Assembly: GCA_001717545.1 (NCBI GenBank)
Contig: CP017039.1
Coordinates: 992,001-1,056,000 of the forward strand
Reading direction: 5' to 3'
DNA: 64,000 nt
Source of the DNA: Anaerolineaceae bacterium oral taxon 439
GTDB taxonomy: Bacteria; Chloroflexota; Anaerolineae; Anaerolineales; Anaerolineaceae
The notes under the pieces are model-generated. The model did not search any database. It was not told where the DNA came from and saw only the letters and a list, made by a program, of their open reading frames with translations. Below, one piece after another: positions 53,481 to 62,965 of this stretch; position 1 is the first letter of the stretch, and every line of letters starts with the position of its first letter. A program made the translations under genes and the position numbers.

Positions 53481-54706
53481 CTTTGGATCGTTTTCCCCAG
53501 ATCGCAGCTTAAAACGTATACCGGATTGATCGGATCGAGACGGGTTCCGCCGCCGATCCCGCGCCCGTAAGCGAGACTGATTCCGGCGACGCAGGGATCG
53601 TATCCGGCTCCGCGGAGCGTTTCCAGCGCCAGCGTCAGGTTTTCAAGAATCGTGAAGTTTGCGGCAAGGCGTGCGTTCGGCGCGGCGCGGTTCAGGACGA
53701 AGCGCAGGATCGCCTCCAGTTTTCCGCCGCTCCCGCCGATAAAGACCGCGGTTGGGGCGGGGAGATCCGCGAGCGCTTCCGGCGCGGCGCCTTCGACGGC
53801 GCTGACGTTCAGCGCGCCGAAGCGGTCGACGTTCCGGCGCAGGAAGACCAGCGCTTCCGCGTTTTTTTCGATCGCGAAAACCCGTCCGCGCCAGGCGCGT
53901 TCGCCGATTTCAATCGAAAGCGCGCCGCTTCCCGCGCCGACGTCCCAGACGAGGTCGTCTTCAGCGATTTTCAGTCGATCCATCGTCATCAGGCGCACGT
54001 CCCGTTTGGTGATCATGCCGCGCGGATGCGCATAGGCGTCGTCCGGCCGTGGAACGCCGATGGAGGATGGGACGAACGGTTCGCGCTGAAGCAGCAGAAG
54101 GACGTTCAGCGGCGCGAAGCGCATTCCGCGAATTTCGGATAGACTTCCCGCCAGGATTCGTTCGTCCTTCGTCCCCAGATTTTCGCAGACGACCGCCCGG
54201 CAATCCGGGACTCCGGCGGAAAGGATTTTTTCCGCAATCCAGTTGGGCGGGAACCCTGGTTCGGTCAGCAGCCCGATCTTCGCATGACGGCGGATCAGTC
54301 CCAGCGCTTCGGGAAACGGGCGCGCATGCAGGCTTGTCAGCGCGGCGTCCTGCCAGGGGACGCCGGCTTTCGCGAAAGCGGACTGGAGCGCGGAAACGTT
54401 CGGAACGATCGTTATCTCCTCCGGGGCGAGGATTTCCGAAATCGTCGCGGCGATTCCGTAGAAACCGGGATCGCCGGACGCCAGGACAACGATCCGTCTG
54501 GAACCGCGGGAGCGCAGGCTTTCCAGCTGCGGCCGGAGGGGGGACCGGAATCGGACTTTCTTCGCCGGAATGTCGTCGAATTCGGATAGGAAACGTTCCG
54601 CGCCCCAGAGCTCGTCAGCGCTCTGGATCGCTTGAAGGGCCGAAGCGCTGAGCTCGCTCCTTCCGGACATTCCTGAGCCGACGACGACGATTTTTTCGGG
54701 GACCAT
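53477..54706 (-). CDS. cbiET: Cobalt-precorrin-7 C5-methyltransferase / precorrin-6B C15-methyltransferase (decarboxylating) fusion
   Basis: The 409-residue protein joins CbiE (about 1-200; IVVVGSGMSG, VVLASGDPGFYGI) and CbiT (about 225-409; ITKRDVRLMTMDRL, WDVGAGSGALSIEIG), as in CobL. It methylates C5 and C15 and decarboxylates the acetate side chain at C12. I chose the ATG at 54706, which overlaps the cbiD stop as TGATG and follows GGGGAGG; a GTG at 54709 is also in frame. Confidence 0.92.
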   Translation of the reverse strand: MVPEKIVVVGSGMSGRSELSASALQAIQSADELWGAERFLSEFDDIPAKKVRFRSPLRPQLESLRSRGSRRIVVLASGDPGFYGIAATISEILAPEEITIVPNVSALQSAFAKAGVPWQDAALTSLHARPFPEALGLIRRHAKIGLLTEPGFPPNWIAEKILSAGVPDCRAVVCENLGTKDERILAGSLSEIRGMRFAPLNVLLLLQREPFVPSSIGVPRPDDAYAHPRGMITKRDVRLMTMDRLKIAEDDLVWDVGAGSGALSIEIGERAWRGRVFAIEKNAEALVFLRRNVDRFGALNVSAVEGAAPEALADLPAPTAVFIGGSGGKLEAILRFVLNRAAPNARLAANFTILENLTLALETLRGAGYDPCVAGISLAYGRGIGGGTRLDPINPVYVLSCDLGKTIQR

Positions 54707-55800
54707 CACGCCTCCCCTTCCTCTTTTTCGGCGGGCCGGAACGAACTGGCCAGGAGGTCGCCGGTCAGGTTAAACAGGTAAACGCCGATATCCGTTTGCC
54801 CGCGGCAGCGTTCCCAAACCGACTGCGCGGCCATCTCTGTCAGGATCGGTTCCAGCCGGACCCCGAGCGGCTTGAGAAGCTGCTGCGCCTGACGCGCGGT
54901 CCGGCAGGTCCGGATCGTTTCCGCGTCCCGGGGCTGTGCGCCCGCTTTGACCGCGACGCTGGCCAGAAAATCGAAATCGACTTCGCCTTCGTTGACATGC
55001 GTCTGGAAACGTCCCTGCGCCAACTTTGAAAGCTTCCCGATCATTCCGCCGATGTAAATTCCGCTGAATCCGAACCGCAGCGCGCGGTCGATCGGGAACC
55101 CGATCTCGTCGCCCACGTTGATCAGCTCCAGTTCGTTCGATTTCTGGAGGACGCTTTTCAGGTATTGGAGCGAACGCTTTCCGGTCGCGAACGCGACCGT
55201 CCGCGATCCGTTCTCTTTCGCGACCTTTAGCTCGTAATACAGGCTTGTCCGGAAAGCGGGGACCGAATAAGGATGGACCAGGCCGTCGGTCCCGAGGATC
55301 GAGATTCCGCCGACGATCCCCAGCTTCGGGTTCATCGTTTCCCGCGCGATTCGCTCGCCGTCCGGGACGCAGACGGTCACGCTGAGTCCGATCTCCGGGG
55401 CCAGTCCCAATCGCTCGGTTTCGGTCCGCAGCGCATGCAGGATCAGGCGGCGCGGGCCGGGATTAATCGCGGCTTCCCCGACGGCGACCGAAAGTCCGGG
55501 AAGCGTCACGGTCCCGACGCCGATCCCGCCCTGTATTTCGATCCGCCCTGTCTCCGACGGGCGGACGAGCGCCTGAATCTCGAGTCCGTTGGTGACGTCG
55601 GGATCGTCGCCCGCGTCCTTTATAACGCCGCAGCGGACGCCGTCCCCCTCCCATTCGCAGCGGACGATCGAAAAAGCGACCCCTCGCCGGGTCGGAAGAT
55701 CGATCGCGACGTTCGCTACGGTTTTCCCGCCTGTCAACGCGCGGAGCGCGGCGACCGCGGCGGCGGCCGCGCATGCGCTGGTTGAAAATCCGGTTCTCAT
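54706..55800 (-). CDS. cbiD: Cobalt-precorrin-5B C1-methyltransferase
   Basis: CbiD methylates C1 in the anaerobic pathway. The 364-residue protein begins RTGFSTSACAAAAAVAAL, the family hallmark (usually RTGfTTGtCAAAAA), and carries NPGPRRLILHAL, GGISILGTDGLVHPYS and FGFSGIYIGGMIGKLSKLAQG. CbiD is found only in the cobalt-early route, consistent with CbiK in the same operon. It overlaps cbiC by 4 bp. Confidence 0.93.
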   Translation of the reverse strand: MRTGFSTSACAAAAAVAALRALTGGKTVANVAIDLPTRRGVAFSIVRCEWEGDGVRCGVIKDAGDDPDVTNGLEIQALVRPSETGRIEIQGGIGVGTVTLPGLSVAVGEAAINPGPRRLILHALRTETERLGLAPEIGLSVTVCVPDGERIARETMNPKLGIVGGISILGTDGLVHPYSVPAFRTSLYYELKVAKENGSRTVAFATGKRSLQYLKSVLQKSNELELINVGDEIGFPIDRALRFGFSGIYIGGMIGKLSKLAQGRFQTHVNEGEVDFDFLASVAVKAGAQPRDAETIRTCRTARQAQQLLKPLGVRLEPILTEMAAQSVWERCRGQTDIGVYLFNLTGDLLASSFRPAEKEEGEA

Positions 55801-56444
55801 CTTTCCGACTCTTTTCGTTCGCTTTCGTCCCGCTTTTTATTCGCCAGCCGGAGGAGGGCGTTGAAGATCGCGACGGCGACGGTCGAACCGCCTTTCCGTC
55901 CGGATACGGTTATATAGTCCAGATCGGTCCCGCAGAGCGCTGCCTTGGACTCGGCCGCGTTGACGAAGCCGACCGGAACGCCGACGACGACCGCCGGACG
56001 GATTCCTTCTTCCCGATAAAGGCGAAGGACCTCGAAAAGCGCGGTCGGCGCGTTCCCGATCAGGACCGCCGCGCCGTCCATCTCTCTCCCCAGCAGGCGC
56101 ATTGCCGTTTCCGAACGCGTTTTCCCGGTCCGGGCGGCGATCGCGGCGACGTTTTCATCACTGACGAGGCAGCGCGACCGGCAGCCGAACCGATCCATCA
56201 GCGGTTTCCCGATTCCGGCCTCGATCATCCTGACGTCCGAAAAAACCGGCCTGCCGGCGTGGATTGCGCGGATCGCGCTGTCGATCGCGCCGGGCGAAAA
56301 GCGGATCAGGTCCTGAAATTCGAAATCGGCGGTTGCGTGGACGACGCGCTGAACGATCGGGAGCTCGGTTTCGCTGAACGAATGCGGATGCATTTCGCCA
56401 AGCAGGATTCGGAAGCTTTCGCGTTCAATTTCTTCAGGTTTCAA
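55797..56444 (-). CDS. cbiC: Cobalt-precorrin-8 methylmutase
   Basis: CbiC moves the methyl group from C11 to C12 to give cobyrinate. The 215-residue protein has the catalytic His in RVVHATAD, the stretch FSPGAIDSAIRAIHAGRPVFSDVRMIEAG, and VPVGFVNAAESKAAL near the C-terminus. The last 20 residues are a charged tail (ERKESER). The start overlaps cbiH by 11 bp. Confidence 0.93.
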   Translation of the reverse strand: MKPEEIERESFRILLGEMHPHSFSETELPIVQRVVHATADFEFQDLIRFSPGAIDSAIRAIHAGRPVFSDVRMIEAGIGKPLMDRFGCRSRCLVSDENVAAIAARTGKTRSETAMRLLGREMDGAAVLIGNAPTALFEVLRLYREEGIRPAVVVGVPVGFVNAAESKAALCGTDLDYITVSGRKGGSTVAVAIFNALLRLANKKRDESERKESER

Positions 56445-57204
56445 GCGTTTCTGTCTCCATTGACTGCTTTTGAAGATTGTACCCCCGCGCGGTAATCATC
56501 CTGCCGCGCGCGAAACGGGTCGTGCGGTTCCCGATGATCACGACGCAGTCCATCCCCAGTTCCGCGCCGCGGAGCTCCGCCATCCGACAGCGGCGAACGC
56601 TTTGGCCGTCGCGATACGCGGCGCGGACGATCCCGACCGGCCGCTCGCCGCCGACGATTTTCTCGACCGCGGCGCAGGCCGTCTCGAAGAACGCGCGCCG
56701 TTTTGAGGAAGTCGGATTATACAGGCAGATTACAAAATCCGCCCGCGCCGCCGCTTCGAGCCGTTTCAGGATCGTCGCTTCCTCGACGAGATAATTGCTC
56801 AGGCTGATCGCCGCGAAATCGGACATCAACGGCGCGCCGAGCAGCGCCGCCGCCGCGGTCAGCGCGGTGATCCCGGGAATGACTTCAACGGGGATCCCGT
56901 CGCTGTCGCCGTCGAGCAAGTCAAAAATCAATCCGGTCATGCCGTAGACGCCCGCATCGCCCCCCGAGATGACGGCGACGGTATGGCCTTCCCGCGCGAA
57001 CTGGATCGCTTTTTCGGCGCGCTCGACCTCCTGACGCATTCCGCTTCCAAAGCGCGGCGTATCTGGGAAAAGCGAATCGATCTGCTTCAGGTAGGTATGA
57101 TAACCGACGATGATCGTGGCTTTTCCGAGCGCCGCGAGCGCCGCGGGGGCGCAGAGCTCCGGCGTGCCCGGTCCCGTCCCGATCAGGGTAATCGCCCCGC
57201 TCAT
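56434..57204 (-). CDS. cbiH: Cobalt-precorrin-3 C17-methyltransferase (CobJ/CbiH)
   Basis: CbiH contracts the ring and methylates C17. The 256-residue tetrapyrrole methylase has LIGTGPGTPELCAPAA, VGYHTYLKQI, ISGGDAGVYGMTG, IPGITALTAAAALLGAPLMSDFA and CLYNPTSSKR, all typical of CobJ/CbiH. It overlaps the cbiFG gene upstream by 4 bp and cbiC downstream by 11 bp. Confidence 0.93.
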   Translation of the reverse strand: MSGAITLIGTGPGTPELCAPAALAALGKATIIVGYHTYLKQIDSLFPDTPRFGSGMRQEVERAEKAIQFAREGHTVAVISGGDAGVYGMTGLIFDLLDGDSDGIPVEVIPGITALTAAAALLGAPLMSDFAAISLSNYLVEEATILKRLEAAARADFVICLYNPTSSKRRAFFETACAAVEKIVGGERPVGIVRAAYRDGQSVRRCRMAELRGAELGMDCVVIIGNRTTRFARGRMITARGYNLQKQSMETETLET

Positions 57205-59063
57205 GCGTCCTCCTCAGCCAGCGAGACGGCGACCGTCACGTTCGTGAATTTTCGTTTCCGGATCAGGAGTTTTTGGCTGGCCGCGGCGAGGAGCGCGGCC
57301 GGTTCGGCGACGGCCGGAACCCCGAGCGCTTTCCGCGCCGCGGGAGAGTGCGCGACGAAATCCGCGACGCTTTCGAGTTCCGCGCGCGAAAAGAAACGCA
57401 GCTCCCAACCGGTTTTCTTCGCCAGCGCGACAAGCCCGGGCTCGTCGCGTTTGTCTTCAACGCTCGCGAGGCAACGGATCGCGTTCAGCGAGAGACCGTC
57501 CCCAGCGAAAACGGTTTCGATCGCTTCAAGAATCTCGCTTTCGTCCGTCCCACGGTTGCAGCCGACGCCGACGGTCAACGCGGCGGGATAGAGGATCGCC
57601 GCGCCGTTCATCCTGTCCGGAAAATGACGTTCGAGGCCGCGCAACGTAAAGTAAACCGAGCTTTCCGCGATTTTCGCGGCTCCATGGCCCGGGAGCACGG
57701 CGATTTCCGCCCATGGGACCGTCGTCAGCGCTTTGGGAACCGGCAGCCTGTCGTCAACGAATAAGGTTACCGGACGTCCATTGATCAGCGCGCTCATTAC
57801 GCCCGGGAGGTCGCTGCGCGGATGAAATTTCCAGCCGTGATTTTTCGCGATGACGTCGAGCGGAGGCAGCCCCGCGTTGTCGCCCGCGGTGGTAACGACG
57901 GCCTGACCGCCAGTCATTTCAGCGATCCGGAGGGCGAGCGCGTTTGCGCCGCCTTCGTGGCCGCTGAGAAGGCTGACGGCGAACGCGCCCTGCGGATCGA
58001 GGACGACGACTGCGGGGTCGGCGTGTTTACTGGACAGGACTGGCGCGAGCGAACGGACGACGATCCCGGCGGCCATGACGCAGATCAGGCTTTCAGCGCC
58101 GCGGAATTCGTTTTGGAGCGCTTCGCGGACGCCGTTACGGATCGGGAAGACGCGCTGACCGGCGGTTTCCGCGTCGGCGAAGGACCTGACATGCGCCTCG
58201 GGAATAAAGAGCCGCGCGTTATTGAGTTCATTCAGGAGTTTTTTCCCCAGGCGGATCGCGGGTTCGGTCAGCGCGAAAATTGAACATCCGGCGCGCGGGG
58301 CGCCCCCCGCCTGATAACCGCCGTAAAGGAACGACCGCGGGATGTCTCGGGACGCGTCGAGCGCGGGGCTGACGATTATCAGGCTTTGGCGATCGATCCG
58401 GGCGGCTTGAAGCTGCGCTTCGATCGTTTCGATCGTCCCGCGCAGGATCGCCTGATCCCGCCAGGAAGCGCGGTAAACAACCGCGATCGCGCTATCTTTC
58501 GGATAGCCGGCTTCGGTCAGCTCGCTGACGACCTTCGGGATTAACGAGGAGCTCAGGAAAATTGCGACGCTGCAGCGATGCTTCGCGAGCTCCCGCAGGT
58601 TTTCCTTCTCCGGGACGGGCGTTCGGCCGGACGCGCGCGTCAGGATCAGCGTCTGTGACCGTTCGGGCAGCGTATATTCGATCTCAAGCGCGGCGGCGGC
58701 GGCGAACGCCGAACTGACGCCGGGGATGATTTCGAACGGGACGTTCCGATCGCGGAGCCCGCGCATCTGCTCGTCGATCGCGCCGAAAACGGACGGGTCG
58801 CCAGTATGGAGCCTGGCGACGATTTTTCCCGCCTTTGCGGCTTCGCTCATGAGCTCAAGCTGGCGTTCGAGCGGGAGCCGCGACGTGTCGAAGCGCTCGG
58901 CGTCCGCTCGCGCGTCGGCGAATATTTCTTCAGGGACGAGCGATCCGGCGTAAAGAATCCGGTCGGCCGTGCGGACGATCCGCGCCCCTTTCAGCGTGAT
59001 CAGCTCCGGGTCGCCGGGGCCGGCTCCGATAAAGAAGACTTTTCCGGAAGCGATGTCAGCCAT
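57201..59063 (-). CDS. cbiFG: CbiF-CbiG fusion: cobalt-precorrin-4 C11-methyltransferase and cobalt-precorrin-5A hydrolase
   Basis: Residues of about 1-260 are CbiF (VFFIGAGPGDPELITLKG, LHTGDPSVFGA, PGVSSAFAAAAAL, FLSSSLIPKV). Residues of about 280-620 are CbiG (SIFALTEPAIRLGKKL, CVMAAGIVVRSLAPVL, SLLSGHEGGANALA, TVGVGCNRGTDESEI), which opens the delta-lactone ring and releases acetaldehyde. The two catalyse consecutive steps, so the fusion may channel the intermediate. The gene overlaps cbiK by 8 bp and cbiH by 4 bp. Confidence 0.93.
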   Translation of the reverse strand: MADIASGKVFFIGAGPGDPELITLKGARIVRTADRILYAGSLVPEEIFADARADAERFDTSRLPLERQLELMSEAAKAGKIVARLHTGDPSVFGAIDEQMRGLRDRNVPFEIIPGVSSAFAAAAALEIEYTLPERSQTLILTRASGRTPVPEKENLRELAKHRCSVAIFLSSSLIPKVVSELTEAGYPKDSAIAVVYRASWRDQAILRGTIETIEAQLQAARIDRQSLIIVSPALDASRDIPRSFLYGGYQAGGAPRAGCSIFALTEPAIRLGKKLLNELNNARLFIPEAHVRSFADAETAGQRVFPIRNGVREALQNEFRGAESLICVMAAGIVVRSLAPVLSSKHADPAVVVLDPQGAFAVSLLSGHEGGANALALRIAEMTGGQAVVTTAGDNAGLPPLDVIAKNHGWKFHPRSDLPGVMSALINGRPVTLFVDDRLPVPKALTTVPWAEIAVLPGHGAAKIAESSVYFTLRGLERHFPDRMNGAAILYPAALTVGVGCNRGTDESEILEAIETVFAGDGLSLNAIRCLASVEDKRDEPGLVALAKKTGWELRFFSRAELESVADFVAHSPAARKALGVPAVAEPAALLAAASQKLLIRKRKFTNVTVAVSLAEEDA

Positions 59064-59859
59064 TCGCTTTCGTGTCCCAGGCTGTTTTTGCGTGGCGGAC
59101 GTAGATTTCGCGGATCGCGGCGAGCTCGCCCAACCCGGTCAGCCGGGTCCGGACTTCGAAGCCGTTCGCCGTCAGGATCGATTTCCAGCTGTCCGGATTA
59201 TCGCTGGCCATGTCGTTATGCGCATGGTCGCCGGCAACGAGCATGAACGGCATCAGGACGACGCGCCGGACGCCGCCGGTTTTCATCTCTGGAACGATAT
59301 CCTCGAGAACCGGCCTGCCTTCGACCGTCGCCAGATAAACGCGGCGGAGCCCGGCGCGCTCAAGCGTCTGCGTCATGCGCTCGTATGCCTGGTTGGCGGC
59401 GTGTCGGGAGCCATGGCCCATCAGGAGCAGCGCCTGATCTTTCTGGAGCGCCGCGGCGATGGGGCGGATCGCTTCAGCGACGGCGGGAAAATCGTCGTCG
59501 TCCGCTAAAAGCGGCTTCCCGACGACGAGACGTTCGAACGAATCTGCCCGGAGCGCGGCTTCGCGTTCAATTTTCGCATATTCGAATCCCGGGATCAGGT
59601 GAAGCGGTTGAACCAGGACCTCGCGGTACCCGTCTTTCGCGAGAGCGGCGAGGACCTCGGAAACGAATTCTCCGGAACGTTCGCCGTCGTTCCGCGCCGA
59701 TGAAAGCTGATGCGACGTGATTGCGCGCTTGAGCGCGAAATCCGGGAACGCGTTCGCGAGGTCGGTTTCGGTCGCTTCGATCGCTTCGCGGCGCGCTTCC
59801 TGAAAACTGGTGCCGAAGCTGACGGCGAGGAGGGCTTTTTCTGATGATGGTGTGCTCAT
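59056..59859 (-). CDS. cbiK: Anaerobic sirohydrochlorin cobaltochelatase
   Basis: CbiK inserts Co2+ into sirohydrochlorin, the entry step of the cobalt-early route. The 267-residue protein has AVSFGTSFQEARREAIEATE at the start, VQPLHLIPGFEY, the metal-binding histidines in LLMGHGSRHAAN and MLVAGDHAHNDMA, and two similar halves, as expected for the class II chelatase fold. No signal peptide is present, so this is the cytoplasmic form. The CbiMNQO cobalt importer is encoded upstream in the same operon. Confidence 0.93.
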   Translation of the reverse strand: MSTPSSEKALLAVSFGTSFQEARREAIEATETDLANAFPDFALKRAITSHQLSSARNDGERSGEFVSEVLAALAKDGYREVLVQPLHLIPGFEYAKIEREAALRADSFERLVVGKPLLADDDDFPAVAEAIRPIAAALQKDQALLLMGHGSRHAANQAYERMTQTLERAGLRRVYLATVEGRPVLEDIVPEMKTGGVRRVVLMPFMLVAGDHAHNDMASDNPDSWKSILTANGFEVRTRLTGLGELAAIREIYVRHAKTAWDTKANG

Positions 59860-59868
59860 GCGTTTCTC

Positions 59869-60423
59869 CTAAAAGTCGATACCCTTTTGCGCTGGGATTT
59901 GCTGGAGACGGAACGGATGCCTGACTTCGCGCATCTCGGTGACCATATCGGCATATTCGACGAGCTCATCGGGCGCGTTCCGCCCGGTCAGGACGAGATG
60001 GAGCCGGTCGGGCTTGTTCGCCTTGAGCCAGGCGACGACCTCGCCGGTGTCGAGCCAGCCGAACGTCAGCGGATAGGTAAACTCGTCGAGGATAACGACG
60101 TCGGTCCCGCCTCCGGAAATCAGCGCTTTCGCCTTTTCCCAGGCAGCGAGCGTCGCCTGACGATCCTGCCCCCCTTTCTCGGGGTTAAAAACGAACCCGG
60201 TCCCGAGGCTCTCGAACGGGACCCCCAACCGCCGCGCCGCGTCGGCTTCTCCGTACGCGCGTTCGGGGCTCTTGATGAATTGGAGGACGGCGACGCGCAG
60301 GCCGTGCCCCCTGGCCCGGGTCATGACGCCCATCGCCGCCGAGGTTTTGCCTTTGCCGTTACCCGTGAAGACGACGACAAGACCTTTTTGCTTGCTGGTT
60401 TGTGACTCTCCCGTTTGATGCAT
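59869..60423 (-). CDS. cobO: Corrinoid adenosyltransferase (CobO/BtuR/CobA type)
   Basis: The enzyme attaches the 5'-deoxyadenosyl group to cob(I)alamin or cob(I)yrinate a,c-diamide. The 184-residue protein has the P-loop VFTGNGKGKTSAAMG, VLQFIKSPERAYGE, DVVILDEFTYPLTFGW and LVLTGRNAPDELVEYADMVTEM. The ATG lies 5 bp after the stop of cbiO; cbiK follows after 9 bp. Confidence 0.93.
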   Translation of the reverse strand: MHQTGESQTSKQKGLVVVFTGNGKGKTSAAMGVMTRARGHGLRVAVLQFIKSPERAYGEADAARRLGVPFESLGTGFVFNPEKGGQDRQATLAAWEKAKALISGGGTDVVILDEFTYPLTFGWLDTGEVVAWLKANKPDRLHLVLTGRNAPDELVEYADMVTEMREVRHPFRLQQIPAQKGIDF

Positions 60424-60428
60424 TCTGA

Positions 60429-61145
60429 TTATCCGTACCTTTCCGGCAGCTCGCTGCCTTGAAATACTTCTTCCGGCGTTCCGGCGCGAAGAACTTTTCC
60501 GTCTTCAAGCCAGTATACCTCTTCCGCCCATGAACGCGCCATGTCCCAGTCATGCGTCGCGAGCAGGACGGTATTCCCTCGCGCCGTCCAATCGCCCAGG
60601 ATCTTCAGCACCTGCGCGCGCATCCATGGATCGAGGGCGTTCGTGATCTCGTCGGCGAAAAGGAACCTCGGGCGCATCGCGAGGATTCCGGCGAGGGCGG
60701 CCCGGGTTTTTTCGCCGCCGCTGAGCGCGTGCGTCGGGCGGTCAAGGAGTTCGGTCAGCCCGCAGAGCGCGGCGACTTCGGCGACACGCCGGCGCGCTTC
60801 TTCGGGCGTCAGCCCGATATTGAGCGGTCCGGCGCTGATATCCTGGAAGACGGACGCGCTGAAAAGCTGGTCTTCCGGGTTTTGCAGCACGATCCCGACG
60901 CGTTCGCGGAGAAAGCGGCTTTCGCGTTTGCCTTTGCCGACGACGCGGCCGTCGAAAATGATCCTGCCTTCGGCGGGAAAGAGGATCCCGTTCGCGATCT
61001 TCATCAGCGTGGATTTACCGCTGCCGTTGCGTCCGATCAGCGCGGCGCGTTTTCCGCTTCCGAGCCGGAGCGTCAGCGCGTCGAGCGCGTTCCGTTCTGT
61101 CCCGGGGTATTTATATACGACATTCTGGAAAATAAAATCCGTCAT
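60429..61145 (-). CDS. cbiO: Cobalt ECF transporter ATPase
   Basis: The 238-residue ATPase has Walker A GRNGSGKST, the Q-loop LQNPEDQLFS typical of CbiO/EcfA, signature LSGGEKTR, and Walker B FLFADEITNALDP (Ala where Leu-Asp-Glu-Pro is usual: ADEITN). It powers cobalt uptake with CbiM, CbiN and CbiQ. It lies between cbiQ (4-bp gap) and cobO (5-bp gap). Confidence 0.92.
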   Translation of the reverse strand: MTDFIFQNVVYKYPGTERNALDALTLRLGSGKRAALIGRNGSGKSTLMKIANGILFPAEGRIIFDGRVVGKGKRESRFLRERVGIVLQNPEDQLFSASVFQDISAGPLNIGLTPEEARRRVAEVAALCGLTELLDRPTHALSGGEKTRAALAGILAMRPRFLFADEITNALDPWMRAQVLKILGDWTARGNTVLLATHDWDMARSWAEEVYWLEDGKVLRAGTPEEVFQGSELPERYG

Positions 61146-61149
61146 ATGG

Positions 61150-61902
61150 TTATGTCCCGGTGGAATTCGCGGCTCCGGGGGCGTTTACTTCCCGCCAGAG
61201 CGAGCGGGGCGATTCATAGTCGCGGGGAAGGACGCGAAACGACCCGTTCCAGCAGCGCCCTTCCAGGGCGATCTGGAGCCGCTGGCTGCGTCGATAGGCG
61301 TCGATAAATAAACTGGCGGCGATATCGGCGCTGGACCGGAAGGCGTTTCGAAACGTCCGGAAGCCGAGCCGGGCCTCTTTGGCGACGATCATGCGGTCGA
61401 GACAGTCCAGGAGCGTGAAAATAAACCGGTAAATCAGCGTCAGGATATCGATCAGCGAGTCGGGAACCTTCATTCGCGTCATCAGGTCGATCAGGTCGAC
61501 CATCGGGGTCGTCAGCGCCAGCAGGTTCATCGCGCTGACGCAGGCGAGCGAGCGCAGGAACAGGCCGCCCGCGGCGGCGAGCGATTCCTGCGTTGCCGAG
61601 AACCACAGCCCGAAAAAAAAGCGCGCGTTTGCGCTTTGGATCGTGGAGACGCTGACGGCGACCGTTCCGACGCTGAGGACGAGGAATCCGGCTTCCGTGA
61701 ACAGGATTTTCAGGAACGGTCCGAGCGGGATCCCGGCGAGAAGAACCGTTATCAGCGCGACGGCCGTCAGGCAGGCGGCGCTGAACCCCGCCCGGTTGAC
61801 GGTCAGGCAGCTGAGCAGCAAGAGCAGGCTGAACCCGGCTTTCCAGGCCGGATCCAGCTTGCGAATGCGATTGTTATACGCGAACCGGTCAATCAGGCGC
61901 AT
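61150..61902 (-). CDS. cbiQ: Cobalt ECF transporter transmembrane component
   Basis: The 250-residue protein has about five hydrophobic segments, an N-terminal LIDRFAYNNRIRKLDPAWK as in CbiQ/EcfT, and the cytoplasmic coupling helices with A-R-G-like motifs (SADIAASLFIDAYRRSQRLQIALEGRCW). It couples CbiO ATP hydrolysis to CbiM. The gap to cbiN is 15 bp. Confidence 0.9.
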   Translation of the reverse strand: MRLIDRFAYNNRIRKLDPAWKAGFSLLLLLSCLTVNRAGFSAACLTAVALITVLLAGIPLGPFLKILFTEAGFLVLSVGTVAVSVSTIQSANARFFFGLWFSATQESLAAAGGLFLRSLACVSAMNLLALTTPMVDLIDLMTRMKVPDSLIDILTLIYRFIFTLLDCLDRMIVAKEARLGFRTFRNAFRSSADIAASLFIDAYRRSQRLQIALEGRCWNGSFRVLPRDYESPRSLWREVNAPGAANSTGT

Positions 61903-61917
61903 TTTTGGGACGCGGTA

Positions 61918-62205
61918 TCAGCGATTTTTCGCTTTGCTTTGCGACTGGCCTTTTTTCAAACCAATATAGTAAGCGATAAACCCGGCGCCGAGCGCGGCCT
62001 GAAGCGCGAAGAGGAGACTTTCGATTTCGCCGGACGGCGGCTCGAAAAGCGGTTCCGCCCAAGGCTCGTAATCAGGGTTGATATCGCCGATCGCGCTTTC
62101 GGCGAGAACGTCCGCGCCTTCGAATTCAGCCCCTCTCGATAAGAAAAGCGGAACGACCGCCAACGCGACGACGAGCAGGATCAAAATCCAGGTTGAATTT
62201 TTCAT
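61918..62205 (-). CDS. cbiN: Cobalt transport accessory protein CbiN
   Basis: The 95-residue protein has two membrane helices (about 5-25 and 62-82) separated by an acidic outer loop ([23 protein letters not shown]), the standard CbiN plan. CbiN helps load Co2+ into CbiM. Its ATG overlaps the cbiM stop by 4 bp. Confidence 0.92.
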   Translation of the reverse strand: MKNSTWILILLVVALAVVPLFLSRGAEFEGADVLAESAIGDINPDYEPWAEPLFEPPSGEIESLLFALQAALGAGFIAYYIGLKKGQSQSKAKNR

Positions 62206-62960
62206 GATTTACCTCCTTCGAATCCGAGCGCTTTCAGCTCGGCGGACGCGTTCTGTTTCAGCGCGTTGAAGATCAGGACGGTCAGGATTCCCTCGCTGAT
62301 CGCTAACGGGATTTGGGTTATGGCGAAGATTCCGCCGAATTTTACGAAGGAAGCGGCGAATCCCCCGGCGGTATCCGGATGCGCCAGCGCGAGCTGGACG
62401 GAGGTCACGACGTACGTCAGCAGGTCGGCGGCAGCGGCGGCAAGGAAGATGACCCAGGATTGCGGAAGCTTATCCTTCAACGCCTTCCAGATTCCCCAGG
62501 CGATCAATGGTCCGGCGATCGCCATGCTGAACGCGTTCGCGCCAAGCGTTGTTAATCCACCGTGCGCTAAGAGGATCGCCTGAAAAAGGAGGACGACCGT
62601 TCCGACAACCGCCATCGGGAACGGCCCGAAGAGCATCGCGCCGAAGCCGGTTCCGGTCGGATGGCTGCAGGAGCCGGTCACCGACGGAATTTTCAGCGCG
62701 CTCAGGACGAACGTGTACGCGCCGGAGAATCCGAGAAGGAGCCGGCTTTCGGGTTTTTCCGCGACGATTTTTCGAATCTGGATCATCCCGACGACCCAAA
62801 ATGGGATCGAGACCGCGAACCAGAAAATCGCCCAACCGATCGGCAGGAAGCCTTCCATGATATGCATGGCTCGGACGGGACGGATCCCGAAGCCCAGGAT
62901 CAGGGCTAAGAACAGGTACAGAACGGATTTGGATTTGAGATGATTCTTGAAAACATTCAT
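62202..62960 (-). CDS. cbiM: Cobalt ECF transporter substrate-binding component
   Basis: The 252-residue protein has a signal peptide (about 1-31) whose cleavage would leave MHIMEGFLP as the new N-terminus, the Co2+-binding element of CbiM/NikM. Further signs are [34 protein letters not shown] and about six helices. It is the first gene of the cobalamin operon. ATAGGAGG lies 5 nt before its ATG and can pair with a CCTCCT in the leader, below the riboswitch. NikM (nickel) is the alternative identity, but riboswitch and context favour cobalt. Confidence 0.93.
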   Translation of the reverse strand: MNVFKNHLKSKSVLYLFLALILGFGIRPVRAMHIMEGFLPIGWAIFWFAVSIPFWVVGMIQIRKIVAEKPESRLLLGFSGAYTFVLSALKIPSVTGSCSHPTGTGFGAMLFGPFPMAVVGTVVLLFQAILLAHGGLTTLGANAFSMAIAGPLIAWGIWKALKDKLPQSWVIFLAAAAADLLTYVVTSVQLALAHPDTAGGFAASFVKFGGIFAITQIPLAISEGILTVLIFNALKQNASAELKALGFEGGKS

Positions 62961-62965
62961 AACAA

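Noticed and set aside
62202-62960. CbiM as a nickel (NikM/LarM) transporter serving the LarA system
   Set aside because: The operon has a cobalamin riboswitch, a separate cbiN and many cobalamin genes, so cobalt is far more likely.
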